Origin: Streptomyces seoulensis
Lineage (GTDB): Bacteria; Actinomycetota; Actinomycetes; Streptomycetales; Streptomycetaceae
DNA: 64,000 nt
Assembly (NCBI GenBank): GCA_013364255.1
Contig: CP054936.1
Span: forward strand, 1,116,001-1,180,000
Direction: 5' to 3'
Of the stretch, positions 1 to 8,905 are shown piece by piece. Both the position numbers and the translations under genes were made by a program. The notes below the pieces were generated by a model that saw only the letters and a list, made by a program, of their open reading frames with translations, was not told where the DNA came from and did not search any database. Within the stretch, counting starts at the first letter, position 1, and each line of letters starts with the position of its first letter.

Positions 1-259
1 CGCTGCGGCCGAACACGATGCCCCGCGGTGCGGCGCCGAGCAGGTCGGCCAGGGCGGCGCGGGCCCCGGCGACGGTGTCGTCCGCGTTGCGCTCGCCCTC
101 GGTGGTGCGGCCCCGGTTGGCCAGCGGCCGGGACAGGGTGTCGGCGATGGCGTCGATGACCGGCTGGGGCGTCTGGGTGCCGCCGGGGGCGTCGAAGCGT
201 GCGGAGCCGGACTTCAGTGCGGGTATCCGCGCGCGGACCGCGTCGACGTCGAGGGCCAT
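1..259 (-). CDS. Cysteine desulfurase-like aminotransferase class V protein (5' part only)
   Basis: Only the first ~86 residues lie in the window; the gene runs off the left edge. Reading from the ATG at 259 gives MALDVDAVRARIPALKSG, then a PGGTQTPQPVIDAI segment and a GRTTEGE stretch. This is the N-terminal layout of PLP-dependent cysteine desulfurase-like proteins (class V aminotransferase fold), where the PGG loop precedes the substrate pocket. The PLP lysine and catalytic cysteine would lie outside the window, so true desulfurase activity cannot be judged. An AGGAG ribosome site lies 5-6 bases before the ATG. The next gene is divergent. Confidence 0.75.
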   Translation of the reverse strand, partial: MALDVDAVRARIPALKSGSARFDAPGGTQTPQPVIDAIADTLSRPLANRGRTTEGERNADDTVAGARAALADLLGAAPRGIVFGRS

Positions 260-519
260 GTGAACTCCTGTGGGCTCGGGTGCCGTGCCTCCGGGCGGGC
301 CGGGCCGGGCCCGTCACCGCGGCCCCATGATCCCACCCGGCGAGCGCCCGATCCCACCCCGCGCGCCGCGAACCGGGCTGCGAACCGGGCGGCCGGGCCG
401 CACGCTGGCTGAGGAGACCGAGCAAGCTGATGGGGCTGCCGACGGGAACGACGAGGCCGATGGGTCCGAGGGGCCGATGGGTCCGAGGGGCCGACGAGGC
501 CGGAGGGATGTGAGGCGGC

Positions 520-852
520 GTGGACGGTGCGGAGCGCAAGGAGACCTGGGAGGACTTCCGCGAGCTGGTGAACATGAAACCGGCGCGGCTGGAGGAGTGG
601 CTGGCGACCGACGCGTCGCAGAGCGCCGGTCAGCACAAGGACGGCGCGGAGTCCACCGGGCACGCCTCCGGCCGCCGCATCGCGGAGATCCTCCGGGCGA
701 AGAAGGGCGACCTCTCGGACGACGACTACCAGCACATGCGCAAGGTCACCGGCTACATCCGACGGCACCTGGCCCAGCGGCCGTCGGGCGACGTGGAGGA
801 CACCCGGTGGCGGTACTCCCTGATGAACTGGGGCCACGACCCGCTGGCCTGA
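520..852 (+). CDS. DUF3140 family protein
   Basis: A 110-residue soluble, charged protein. The sequence (WEDFRELVNM near the start, GRRIAEILRAKKGDLSDDDYQHM in the middle, YIRRHLAQRP and a DTRWRYSLMNWGHDP end) matches my memory of the DUF3140 family of small actinobacterial proteins, sometimes annotated as DNA-binding; its function is unknown. I chose the GTG at 520, with GGAGG about 14 bases upstream; no better in-frame start exists nearby. It stands alone: a divergent desulfurase-like gene on the left and a convergent CoA-transferase operon on the right, ending 37 bases away. Confidence 0.7.
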   Translation: MDGAERKETWEDFRELVNMKPARLEEWLATDASQSAGQHKDGAESTGHASGRRIAEILRAKKGDLSDDDYQHMRKVTGYIRRHLAQRPSGDVEDTRWRYSLMNWGHDPLA

Positions 853-888
853 GTTTCCTCAGCCGCTCTCCAGCCGTCGCCCGCCGGG

Positions 889-1545
889 TCAGCGGCGTGC
901 GGCCAACGCCTCGTCGTCGGACAGGAGTTCGGCGTCCGTGGCGTCCCGCACCCGCTCCACCGTGACGCCGGGGGCCGTCTCGACCAGCCGCAGCCCCGCC
1001 GCGGTGACGTCGATGACGGCCAGGTCGGTGATGATCCGGTGGACGACGCGGCGGCCGGTGGCGGGCAGCGTCAGCTCCTCGACGATTTTCGGCGACCCGT
1101 CCCTGGCGGTGTGCTCCATGACCACGATCAGCCGGCGGGCGCCGTGGACCAGGTCCATCGCCCCGCCCATCCCCTTCACCATCTTCCCCGGGATCATCCA
1201 GTTGGCCAGGTCGCCCCGGGCCGACACCTGCATGCCGCCGAGCACGGACACGTCGATCCGGCCGGCCCGGATCATGCCGAAGGAGAACGCCGAGTCGAAG
1301 TAGGACGTGCCGGCGACGGTGGTCACCGTCTCCTTCCCGGCGTTGATCAGGTCGGGGTGCTCCTCGCCCGCGTACGGGTAGGGGCCGACGCCCAGGATGC
1401 CGTTCTCCGAGTGCAGCACCACGTGCACCCCCTCGGGCAGGTGGTTGGGGATGAGCGTGGGCAGGCCGATGCCCAGGTTGACGTACTGGCCGTCGCGCAG
1501 CTCCCGCGCGGCACGGGCGGCGAGCTGGTCCCGGTCGAGCGGCAT
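889..1545 (-). CDS. scoB: 3-oxoacid CoA-transferase, subunit B
   Basis: The 218-residue beta subunit of a family I CoA-transferase, which moves CoA from succinyl-CoA (or acetyl-CoA) to a 3-oxoacid such as acetoacetate or 3-oxoadipate. The catalytic glutamate is visible in [10 protein letters not shown] (Glu47), and the glycine-rich [10 protein letters not shown] segment (residues 21-30) is typical. Length is normal for the B subunit. The start ATG lies two bases after the stop of the A subunit and has a GAGGAGAAC ribosome site inside that gene's end, so the pair is translationally coupled. ScoB and PcaJ cannot be told apart by sequence; the transporter and PucR genes nearby would also fit an aromatic-acid (beta-ketoadipate) role. 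Confidence 0.88.
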   Translation of the reverse strand: MPLDRDQLAARAARELRDGQYVNLGIGLPTLIPNHLPEGVHVVLHSENGILGVGPYPYAGEEHPDLINAGKETVTTVAGTSYFDSAFSFGMIRAGRIDVSVLGGMQVSARGDLANWMIPGKMVKGMGGAMDLVHGARRLIVVMEHTARDGSPKIVEELTLPATGRRVVHRIITDLAVIDVTAAGLRLVETAPGVTVERVRDATDAELLSDDEALAARR

Positions 1546-1547
1546 CG

Positions 1548-2432
1548 TCAGTTCTCCTCGGTGGCGGTGGCGGTGGCGGTGGGCGTGTCTGTGGCGCTGA
1601 CTGTGGTGCCGGGTGCGGGTGTGGGTGTCTCGGCCGTGGCGGTCCGGGTGTCGGCGGCGCCCGCCGCCGGAGCGGTGCGGCGCGCCGGGCGTACGGTACG
1701 GCGCTCGACACGTTTCTCCAGCGAGGTGTCCGCGGCGACCACCCGGTCCACGTACACCCCCGGCAGATGGACCGCGTCCGGCGGCAACTCGCCCGCCGCG
1801 ACGATGCGTTCGGCCTCGACCACGGTGACCCGGCCCGCCATCGCGCACAGCGGGTTGAAGTTGCGCGCCGCCGCGTGGAAGACGCAGTTGCCATGCCGGT
1901 CGGCGACGGCCGCCCGGACCAGCCCGAAGTCGGCGGTGATGGCCTCCTCCAGCAGATGGCGGCGGTCGCCGAACTCCCGTACCTCCTTGGGCGGCGAGGC
2001 CACCGCGACGCTGCCGTCGGGGGCGTAGCGCCAGGGCAGGCCGCCCGTCTCGACCTGGGTGCCCACGCCGGCCGGTGTGTAGAACGCCGGGATGCCTGTG
2101 CCGCCGGCCCGCAGCCGTTCGGCGAGCGTGCCCTGCGGGGTGAGCTCCACCTCCAGCTCACCGGCCAGGTACTGGCGGGCGAACTCCTTGTTCTCACCCA
2201 CGTAGGAGGAGGTCATCCGGGCGATCCGGCCGGCCCGCAGCAGCAGGCCCAGTCCCCAGTCGTCCACCCCGCAGTTGTTGGACACCACCCGCAGCCCGGA
2301 CGTGCCGGTCTCGACCAGCGCGCCGATCAGGGTCGACGGGATGCCGCACAGGCCGAAGCCGCCCACCGCGAGCACCGCGCCGTCGGGGACGTCCGCCACC
2401 GCCTGCGCGGCCGAGTCCACCACCTTGTCCAT
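1548..2432 (-). CDS. scoA: 3-oxoacid CoA-transferase, subunit A, with extended C-terminus
   Basis: Alpha subunit of the same family I CoA-transferase. The signature GGFGLCGIP is at residues 24-32, and [15 protein letters not shown] follows. The start is ATG 2432, with GGAAGG seven bases upstream; upstream in-frame starts lack a ribosome site. At 294 residues it is about 40-50 longer than a typical A subunit. The extra part (about 250-294) is a low-complexity Thr/Ala/Pro tail ([13 protein letters not shown], then [10 protein letters not shown]) with no known role. It is coupled to the B subunit and diverges from the importer operon across a 361-base spacer. Confidence 0.87.
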   Translation of the reverse strand: MDKVVDSAAQAVADVPDGAVLAVGGFGLCGIPSTLIGALVETGTSGLRVVSNNCGVDDWGLGLLLRAGRIARMTSSYVGENKEFARQYLAGELEVELTPQGTLAERLRAGGTGIPAFYTPAGVGTQVETGGLPWRYAPDGSVAVASPPKEVREFGDRRHLLEEAITADFGLVRAAVADRHGNCVFHAAARNFNPLCAMAGRVTVVEAERIVAAGELPPDAVHLPGVYVDRVVAADTSLEKRVERRTVRPARRTAPAAGAADTRTATAETPTPAPGTTVSATDTPTATATATEEN

Positions 2433-2793
2433 GCCGATTCCTTCCCCAGGGGATCTCCGTGCTGCCTGACGGACCGTCATGAGCCGTCGCACACGCACCG
2501 CATGAGGTGTGGGACGGCCGCGGCCGGCCGGCGCGTGAGGCCGGCGGCCCGGTGACGGGGGTCAGGCGGTCTCACGATCGCCGCCCCGGCCGGCACCGGC
2601 CATGTGTGCCGATGCCATGACCAGGCCGCGAGGAGCGGGTGCCGGCCACATGCCGTACGCGCCCGGGCCCTCCTATCGTTCCGGCAACCACCCACCGCGA
2701 TCCCACCGCCGCGGGCTGCGGGCGGTCGTTCCTCGGGAGGGGACGGCGCCCGGCGGCGGCGTACGGGCGACACACCTTCAGGAGCCGGCCATC
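2433..2793. promoter_or_regulatory. Divergent promoter spacer between CoA-transferase and importer operons
   Basis: A 361-base gene-free stretch between the divergent scoA and binding-protein genes; it must contain both promoters. A TATCGT hexamer at about 2674 could be a -10 element for the rightward operon, but no convincing -35 or operator dyad stands out. Open frames crossing this spacer are shadows. Confidence 0.4.
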
Positions 2794-4026
2794 ATGCGTT
2801 CCCACGCCACGGGCAACCTCAGAAGCAGATCCGTCTCGGTCCTCGCCCTGCTCGCCGCGGGCGCCCTGGTCACCGGCTGCTCGTCGGCGGGCACCGCCGG
2901 CACCTCCACCGGCGGGGACAAGGCGTCGGACCCGGTCAAGGTCGGCCTGGTCTACTCCCGCAGCGGACTGCTCGCCGCCTACGGCAAGCAGTACGAGGAA
3001 GGCTTCGCGGCGGGCCTCGCCTACGCCACGCACGGCACCAACAAGGCCGGCGGCCACCCGATCGAGGTCACCGAGCAGGACGACGCGGGCGACCCGGCGA
3101 AGGCCGTCGCCGCCACCAAGACCCTGGTCGGCAAGGGCTACAAGATCATCGCCGGGACCACCGACTCCGGTGTGGCGCTCCAGATGGCGCCGCTGGCCGC
3201 GCAGAACAAGGTGCTCTACGTCAGCGGCCCCGCCGCCACCGACGCGGTCACCGGCGTCAACGCCTACACCTTCCGCTCCGGCCGCCAGTCCTACCAGGAC
3301 ACCCTGACCGCCGGCTCCCTGCTCGGCGACCCCCAGGGCAAGAAGGTCACCGTGCTCGCCCAGAACTCCGCGTTCGGGCAGGCCAACGTGGCCGCCGTGA
3401 AGGCCGTCCTCGGCACGAAGGGCGCGAAGGTCGGCTCCGTGCTGGCCCCGCCCAGCGCCACCGACCTCACCCCGTTCGCCCGCCAGGCCAAGGCGGGCAA
3501 GCCGGACCTGGTGTTCGTCGCCTGGGCCGGCGCCACCGCCCCCGCGCTGTGGACCGCGCTGGACCAGCAGGGTGTGCTGGACGCCGGGAAGGTGGTCACC
3601 GGACTGGCCGGCACCGCCTCCTACCCGATCTTCGGCTCGGCGGGCTCCAAGGTGTCCTTCCTCGCCCACTACTTCCCCGGCGCCGGCGGCGGCAACCCGG
3701 TGGAGAAGGCGATGCTCGACGGCATCACCAAGGCCGGCGGCACCCCCGACCTGTTCAGCCCCGACGGCTTCACCGCCGCCCAGATGATCGTGCACGCCAT
3801 CGAGTCCGGCAGCGCCACCGACACCTCCGCCATGGTCAAGGCCCTGGAGGGTTGGAGCTTCGAGGGGCCCAAGGGCAAGGAGCAGATCCGCGCCGAGGAC
3901 CACGCTCTCCTCCAGCCCATGTTCACGGCCAAGTTGAAGGGCGCCGGCGCCGCCGCCGAGCCGCGACTCGTCGCCGACGTCCCCGCGTCGTCGGTCGCGC
4001 CTCCGGTGAAGAAGACGGTGGGCTGA
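2794..4026 (+). CDS. ABC importer substrate-binding lipoprotein, branched-chain amino-acid type
   Basis: A 410-residue periplasmic-binding-fold lipoprotein (type I, LivJ-like). A lipoprotein signal ends in LVTGC, with Cys29 as lipid anchor. Then come VKVGLVYSRSGLLAAYGKQYEEGF and a long Leu/Ile/Val-binding-protein-like body. The family captures amino acids, amides or aromatic/aliphatic acids outside the membrane and delivers them to the permeases. The start ATG 2794 has AGGAG nine bases upstream; longer in-frame extensions would destroy the signal peptide. It opens a five-gene importer operon, with the ATPase gene starting four bases after its stop. The real substrate is not readable from sequence. 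Confidence 0.9.
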   Translation: MRSHATGNLRSRSVSVLALLAAGALVTGCSSAGTAGTSTGGDKASDPVKVGLVYSRSGLLAAYGKQYEEGFAAGLAYATHGTNKAGGHPIEVTEQDDAGDPAKAVAATKTLVGKGYKIIAGTTDSGVALQMAPLAAQNKVLYVSGPAATDAVTGVNAYTFRSGRQSYQDTLTAGSLLGDPQGKKVTVLAQNSAFGQANVAAVKAVLGTKGAKVGSVLAPPSATDLTPFARQAKAGKPDLVFVAWAGATAPALWTALDQQGVLDAGKVVTGLAGTASYPIFGSAGSKVSFLAHYFPGAGGGNPVEKAMLDGITKAGGTPDLFSPDGFTAAQMIVHAIESGSATDTSAMVKALEGWSFEGPKGKEQIRAEDHALLQPMFTAKLKGAGAAAEPRLVADVPASSVAPPVKKTVG

Positions 4027-4030
4027 GCCG

Positions 4031-4855
4031 ATGACCTCCCCCAACACGGCGCCGCCGAGCGCCGACGGGGCCCCGGCCGCCGGTGGGGTCCCCGCCTCCC
4101 CGGCACCCGGTCCCGCGCCCGTGCTCGCGCTGCGCGACGTCGGCTGGACGGTCGGCGGCGCCACCATCGTCGACTCCGTCACCTTCGACGTCCGCGAAGG
4201 CGAGTTCCTGGCCTTCATCGGCCCCAACGGCGCGGGGAAATCCTCCCTGTTCAACCTGATCAGCGGCATCAACCCGGCCACCCGCGGCACGGTCGAGCTG
4301 GACGGCGCCGACGTCACCGCCGAGGCCGCCTACGCCCGGGCCCGGCGCGGCCTCGGCCGCACCTTCCAGACCTCCAGCCTGTGGCCGGGCATGACCGTCG
4401 CCGACCACGTGCGCCTGGCCGCCCAGGCGGCTTGCGGCGGCTCCTACCGGGTGTGGCGGCGCGCGGACGCCTACGCCGACCAGGTCACCCGGGTCCTCGC
4501 CCGCACCGAGCTGACCCATCGCGCCGACACACCCGCCGACTCCCTCTCGCACGGCGAGAAACGCAAGCTCGAACTCGCGGTGCTGCTCGTCGGCGAACCC
4601 CGCCTGATGCTGCTGGACGAGCCGATGGCCGGGGTGAGCGCCGAGGAGGTGCCCGCGCTGACCGAGCTGATCCGCTCGCTGCACCGCGAAGAGGGCCGCA
4701 CCGTGCTCATGGTCGAGCACCACATGGACGTCCTGCTCGGCCTGGCCGACCGGCTCGCCGTGATGCACCACGGCACGCTGCTGGCCCTGGACACACCCGG
4801 AGCCGTGATGGCCGACCCGACCGTGCAGCAGGCCTACCTCGGGGAGGCCCTGTGA
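4031..4855 (+). CDS. livG: ABC importer ATP-binding protein, LivG type
   Basis: A 274-residue ABC ATPase energising the importer encoded around it. Walker A GPNGAGKS is at 64-71, the ABC signature LSHGEKRK near 172, Walker B LMLLDEPMAGV near 191-200, and the switch histidine region VEHHMDV follows. The RTFQTSSLWPGMTVADHV segment is characteristic of the LivG branch of branched-chain importers. The first ~30 residues are a Pro/Ala-rich leader. The stop TGA overlaps the GTG start of the second ATPase (GTGA). Confidence 0.9.
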   Translation: MTSPNTAPPSADGAPAAGGVPASPAPGPAPVLALRDVGWTVGGATIVDSVTFDVREGEFLAFIGPNGAGKSSLFNLISGINPATRGTVELDGADVTAEAAYARARRGLGRTFQTSSLWPGMTVADHVRLAAQAACGGSYRVWRRADAYADQVTRVLARTELTHRADTPADSLSHGEKRKLELAVLLVGEPRLMLLDEPMAGVSAEEVPALTELIRSLHREEGRTVLMVEHHMDVLLGLADRLAVMHHGTLLALDTPGAVMADPTVQQAYLGEAL

Positions 4856-5958
4856 ACACCCCCGCGACACCCGGCGGAAACTCCGCAGCGCCCGGCGGGA
4901 ACTCCGCGACGGCCAGTGGGAACGCCGCTGCGCCCGATAGGAGTGCCGCTGCGCCCGGCGGGAGCGCCGCGACGCCCGGCGGCGATGCCGCAGCGCCCGG
5001 TGGGAACGCCGCTGCGCCCGGCGGGCAGGCCGTAGCGCCCGGCGGGCAAGCCGTAGAGCCTGACGGGCCCACCGCGGCGCCCGCCAGGAAGGCAGCGGCG
5101 CCCGCCAGGAAGGCAGCGGCGCCCGGCGGGAAGACCGCGGCCCCCGTCGGTGAAGGCACCCCGCCCCTGCTCACCGTCCGCGACCTGCGGGTGGTCATCG
5201 GCGGCCGGCACATCCTGCACGGCGTCGACCTCGACGTGGCGGCGAGCGGCACCACCGCCCTGCTGGGCCGCAACGGCGCCGGCAAGACCACCACCGTGCG
5301 TGGCATCCTCGGTCTCGTCCCGCGCACCGGCAGCGTCCTGCTGGCCGGCGCGGAGACGGTCCGCCTGGCCACCCACGCCCTGGTCCGCCGCGGTGTGGGC
5401 TACGCGCCCGAGGACCGGGGTGTGTTCGCCGCGCTCACCGTCGCCGAGAACCTGCGCCTGGCCGAACGGCCCGGGACCGGCGAACCGGCGTACGGCCTGG
5501 TGCACGAACTCTTCCCGGAGCTGAAGCAGCGCGCCCGGCAGGCCGCCGGCACCCTCTCCGGCGGCCAGCAGCAGATGGTCGCCATCGCCCGCACCCTGCT
5601 CAACGGCAACCGGCTGATCATCGCCGACGAACCCACCAAGGGCCTGGCGCCCAAGGTGGTCACCGAGGTCACCCGGGTGCTGGAGCGCGCCGCCGAGGCC
5701 GTACCCGTGCTGCTGGTGGAGCAGAACCTCGCCGTGGTGCGCCGCCTGGCACGGCACTGCGCGGTGCTCGCCGACGGCCGCACCGCACACCGCGGCCCCG
5801 CCGCCGAACTCCTCGCGGACCCCGACGCGACCCGCCGTCTCCTCGGCGTCGGCCACGCGAGCCGCGGCCGGACGGGGGACACCCGCACCCCGTCCCCCGC
5901 CGCACCAGCACACACCGCGGCGCACCCCGCCGCCCGGACCGCGGAGGCGGACGCCTGA
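4852..5958 (+). CDS. livF: ABC importer ATP-binding protein, LivF type, with N-terminal repeat extension
   Basis: Second ATPase of the importer. After residue ~103 it is a normal LivF: LLTVRDLRVVIGG, Walker A GRNGAGKT (about 139-146), signature LSGGQQQMVAIARTLL (about 235) and Walker B LIIADEPTKGL. It differs from the family in length: 368 residues against about 235-240. The first ~100 residues are tandem AAPGGN / ATPGGN / ARKAAAP units with no fold I recognise, and a ~30-residue Pro/Thr/Ala tail closes the protein. The GTG at 4852 overlaps the previous stop, so the extension is coupled to the upstream gene; a later start could skip it, but I see no good ribosome site there. Confidence 0.87.
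   Translation: MNTPATPGGNSAAPGGNSATASGNAAAPDRSAAAPGGSAATPGGDAAAPGGNAAAPGGQAVAPGGQAVEPDGPTAAPARKAAAPARKAAAPGGKTAAPVGEGTPPLLTVRDLRVVIGGRHILHGVDLDVAASGTTALLGRNGAGKTTTVRGILGLVPRTGSVLLAGAETVRLATHALVRRGVGYAPEDRGVFAALTVAENLRLAERPGTGEPAYGLVHELFPELKQRARQAAGTLSGGQQQMVAIARTLLNGNRLIIADEPTKGLAPKVVTEVTRVLERAAEAVPVLLVEQNLAVVRRLARHCAVLADGRTAHRGPAAELLADPDATRRLLGVGHASRGRTGDTRTPSPAAPAHTAAHPAARTAEADA
4858..5151 (+). repeat. Coding tandem repeats encoding AAPGGN-type units
   Basis: Imperfect units of about 15-21 bases built on a GCGCCCGGCGGG core, repeated more than a dozen times at the start of the livF-type gene. The spacing keeps the reading frame, so units can be gained or lost without frameshift. Such repeats expand and contract by slippage, so repeat number may vary between strains. 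Confidence 0.8.
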
Positions 5959-6845
5959 TGTCCACCGTCGTTCTGCTCACCCTCACCGGACTCGGCCTGG
6001 GCGCGCTCTACTTCCTGGTCGCCTCGGGCCTCTCCCTCATCTTCGGCCTGATGGACGTGCTCAACTTCGCCCACGGCGCGCTCATGTCCATCGGCGCGTA
6101 CGGCACGTGGTGGGCCGCCTCCGGCCAGCTGCCCGGCGCCGGCTTCGGCGGGGCCGGCTTCGTCCTCGCGGTCGTCTTCGGCACCACCGTCGGCACCCTC
6201 GCCGCGATCCTGCTCGAACTCACCGTCATCCGGCCCCTGTACACCCGCCCGCGCGAACAGATCCTCGCCACGGTCGGCGTCGGACTGGCCGTGCCGGCCC
6301 TGCTGTCCGCGATCTGGGGCGCCGACGCCCGGCCCTTCCCCGGACCGCACGCGCTGTCCGGCACCTTCGGCCTGCTCGGCGCCGAAGTGCCCCTCAACCG
6401 ACTGGTGTTGATCGCCGCCGCGCTGGTGGTGCTCGTCGCGCTCAAGCTGTTCCTCGGCCGCACCCGGCACGGCCTGGTGGTCCGGGCCGGTGTGGAGGAC
6501 CGGGCGATGGTCACCGCGCTCGGCATCGACGTGCGCAAGGCGTTCACGCTGGTCTTCGCCATCGGCGGCGCCGCCGCAGCCCTGGGCGGCGCGATCGGCG
6601 GCCTCTACTTCGGCTCCGTCGACCCCGAACAGGGCACCTCGCTGCTGATCTTCGCCTTCGTGGTCGTCGTCATGGGCGGCATGGGCTCGCTCACCGGCGC
6701 CGCGCTGGCCTCCGTCGCCGTCGGCCTCGTCCAGCAGTTCGCCAACTACTACACCAGCGCCGGACTCGGCGACCTCGCCGTCGTCGCCCTGCTCGCCGCC
6801 CTGCTGCTCGTCCGGCCGCGTGGGCTGACCGGGAGACTCGCATGA
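5958..6845 (+). CDS. livH: ABC importer permease, LivH type
   Basis: A 295-residue integral membrane protein with about eight hydrophobic segments. LSLIFGLMDVLNFAHGALMSIGAYGTW near the N-terminus is the LivH hallmark, and VVVMGGMGSLTGAALASVAVGLVQQFANYY near the C-terminus is the conserved coupling region. It forms one half of the transmembrane channel with the LivM-type protein. The ATG overlaps the livF stop by one base (TGATG) and its own stop overlaps the next start (ATGA), so the operon is tightly coupled. Confidence 0.9.
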   Translation: MSTVVLLTLTGLGLGALYFLVASGLSLIFGLMDVLNFAHGALMSIGAYGTWWAASGQLPGAGFGGAGFVLAVVFGTTVGTLAAILLELTVIRPLYTRPREQILATVGVGLAVPALLSAIWGADARPFPGPHALSGTFGLLGAEVPLNRLVLIAAALVVLVALKLFLGRTRHGLVVRAGVEDRAMVTALGIDVRKAFTLVFAIGGAAAALGGAIGGLYFGSVDPEQGTSLLIFAFVVVVMGGMGSLTGAALASVAVGLVQQFANYYTSAGLGDLAVVALLAALLLVRPRGLTGRLA

Positions 6846-7966
6846 CCACCGCCACCCAGCCGCGCGGCGAGACCCGCACGGCGGACCACCCGCTCGCCCC
6901 GCACACCGGGCCGCTGCGCCGCGCCGCCCGCTGGTGGCCGGCCCCGCTGCTGGTGGTCCTGTTCATCGCGCCCTACAGCGCACTGCCGCTGCCCGGCCTG
7001 CTGGACGGCCCGATCGGCAGCCCCGGCAACCTCCAACTCCTCGCTCTGTGCCTGGTCTTCGGCGCCCTGGCCACCGGGTACGACCTGCTGCTGGGCCGCA
7101 CCGGACTGCTCTCCTTCGGCCATGCGCTCTACTTCGCCGCCGGCACCTACGTCACCAACACCGTCATGCTGGAGGCGGGCCTGCCGTTCGCCCTCGCCGC
7201 ACTGCTCGGCCTGCTCGCCGGGGTGGCGCTGTCCGCGGCGCTGGGCGCGGTCAGCCTGCGGGTGAGCGGCATCGGGTTCTCCATGGTGACCCTCGCCTTC
7301 GCGCAGGCCGGCTCGATCCTCGTGCAGCGCGACCCGGGCGGCGTCACCGGCGGCGAGGAGGGCCGCGCCGCCCCCGCCGACAAGGTGCCCGCCGCATTCG
7401 TCGGCATCGACCACACCGCCAACCTGTACTGGATCGCGCTGGCCTACCTCGTCGTGGTGCTGCTCGTCGTGCACTGGGCGGTCCGCTCGCCCACCGGCCG
7501 GGTCTGGGAGGGCATCAAGGAGAATGAGCGCCGGGTGGAGGTGCTGGGCCTGCGCCCGTACGGCTTCAAGCTGATCGCCTTCGTCCTGGCCGGCGCCCTG
7601 GCCGCGCTCGGCGGCATCGTCTACCTGCTGCTGACCGGCGGCGCCACCCCGCAGACCACCACCTCCGACTTCACCCTGTCGCTGCTGGTGATGGTGGTGC
7701 TGGGCGGCTCCGGCACCCGCTGGGGCCCCCTGGCCGGCGGCATCCTCTACACCTGGGCCGACCACCGGCTCGGCGACCTCGCCAACTCCGGCGCCGTCGC
7801 CGACCTGCCCGCCGTGCTGCGGGTGCCGCTGTCCCAGCCGCTGTTCCTGCTCGGCGCGCTGTTCGTGGCGGTGATATACCTGCTGCCCGGCGGCATGGCC
7901 CGGCTCCCGGCGCGCCTGCGCGCCGCCCGCACGACCACGGCCCGCAAGGAGACGACCCGCTCATGA
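6842..7966 (+). CDS. livM: ABC importer permease, LivM type
   Basis: A 374-residue membrane permease partnering LivH. YDLLLGRTGLLSFGHALYFAAGTY is the LivM-branch signature; WEGIKENERRVEVLGLRPYGFKLIAFVLAG and VVLGGSGTRWGPLAGGILYTW are also family-typical. About nine to ten hydrophobic segments follow a ~30-residue charged N-terminus. The start ATG 6842 overlaps the upstream stop, and the gene ends in an ATGA overlap with the hydrolase, so the hydrolase is part of this transcription unit. Confidence 0.9.
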   Translation: MTTATQPRGETRTADHPLAPHTGPLRRAARWWPAPLLVVLFIAPYSALPLPGLLDGPIGSPGNLQLLALCLVFGALATGYDLLLGRTGLLSFGHALYFAAGTYVTNTVMLEAGLPFALAALLGLLAGVALSAALGAVSLRVSGIGFSMVTLAFAQAGSILVQRDPGGVTGGEEGRAAPADKVPAAFVGIDHTANLYWIALAYLVVVLLVVHWAVRSPTGRVWEGIKENERRVEVLGLRPYGFKLIAFVLAGALAALGGIVYLLLTGGATPQTTTSDFTLSLLVMVVLGGSGTRWGPLAGGILYTWADHRLGDLANSGAVADLPAVLRVPLSQPLFLLGALFVAVIYLLPGGMARLPARLRAARTTTARKETTRS

Positions 7967-8901
7967 CCGACATGACGTCACGTCAGGACGCTGATACGGC
8001 CGTGCCGGAGGAACTGCGGGTGCCGGTGCCCGGCGGTGAACTGGCCGTGCTGCGCTGGCCGGCCGCCGACCCGGGCGCACCGGTGGTCCTGGCCCTGCAC
8101 GGCATCACCGCCAACGGCCTCAGCTGGGCCCGGGTCGCCCACCACCTGGCCGGCCGGGTCACCCTGGTCGCGCCCGACCTGCGCGGCCGGGGCGGCAGCG
8201 GCACGCTTCCGGGCCCGTACGGCATCGCGGCGCACGCCGACGACACGGCCGCCGTGGTGGCCGCGCTCGGCCTGGGCCGGGTGGTGCTGACCGGCCACTC
8301 CATGGGCGCCTTCACCGCGGCCCTGACCGCCGTACGCCACCCCGGCCTGCTGTCCGGGCTGCTGCTGGTCGACGGCGGGGTGGGTTTCCCGGCCCCGACC
8401 GACCTGGACCCCGACGAGCTGATCACCGCGGTCATCGGCCCCGCCATGCGACGCCTGTCGATGACCTTCCCCGACCGGGACGCCTACCGCGCGTTCTGGC
8501 AGGACCACCCGGCCTTCGCCGACGCGTGGTCGCCCTGGGTGGACGCGTACATCCAGCGCGATCTGGTGGGCGAGGGACCGGAGTTGCGCTCCTCGTGCCG
8601 GATCGAGGCGGTACGGGTCGACGGCATCGACCAGCTCGGCGAGCAGGTGCTCGGCGCCGTGCACATGCTGCCCCGCCCCACCGAGCTGCTGTGGGCCGAA
8701 CGCGGCCTGATGGACGAGCCGCAGGGCCTGTACGACGAGCGGCGCCTCGCCGCCGCCGGTCTCGACCCGCACCTGGTCCGGCCCGAGCGCGTACCCGGTG
8801 TCAACCACTACACGATCCTCGTGGGCGACGAGGGCGCACGGCTGGTGGCACACCGCCTGCTGGCCGAAGCGGGCCTGGCGGAGACGGACATGGCGGTCTA
8901 G
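7963..8901 (+). CDS. Alpha/beta hydrolase coupled to the importer operon
   Basis: A 312-residue alpha/beta-fold hydrolase without a signal peptide, so cytoplasmic. The nucleophile elbow GHSMG has Ser113; VVLALHGITANGLSWARVAHHL contains the oxyanion-hole HG; the likely catalytic histidine is in GVNHYTIL near 282. It is the last gene of the importer operon (ATGA overlap) and probably hydrolyses the imported compound or a derivative, such as an ester, lactone or amide. It could be an enol-lactonase-type enzyme, but the sequence alone does not decide this. It converges on the PucR gene with four bases between stops. Confidence 0.85.
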   Translation: MTDMTSRQDADTAVPEELRVPVPGGELAVLRWPAADPGAPVVLALHGITANGLSWARVAHHLAGRVTLVAPDLRGRGGSGTLPGPYGIAAHADDTAAVVAALGLGRVVLTGHSMGAFTAALTAVRHPGLLSGLLLVDGGVGFPAPTDLDPDELITAVIGPAMRRLSMTFPDRDAYRAFWQDHPAFADAWSPWVDAYIQRDLVGEGPELRSSCRIEAVRVDGIDQLGEQVLGAVHMLPRPTELLWAERGLMDEPQGLYDERRLAAAGLDPHLVRPERVPGVNHYTILVGDEGARLVAHRLLAEAGLAETDMAV

Positions 8902-8905
8902 CGCG

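Noticed and set aside
2572..4317. 581-residue minus-strand open frame opposite the binding protein
   Set aside because: Typical antisense shadow in GC-rich DNA: Gly/Ala/Arg-biased, without motifs or ribosome site, opposite a well-supported lipoprotein gene.
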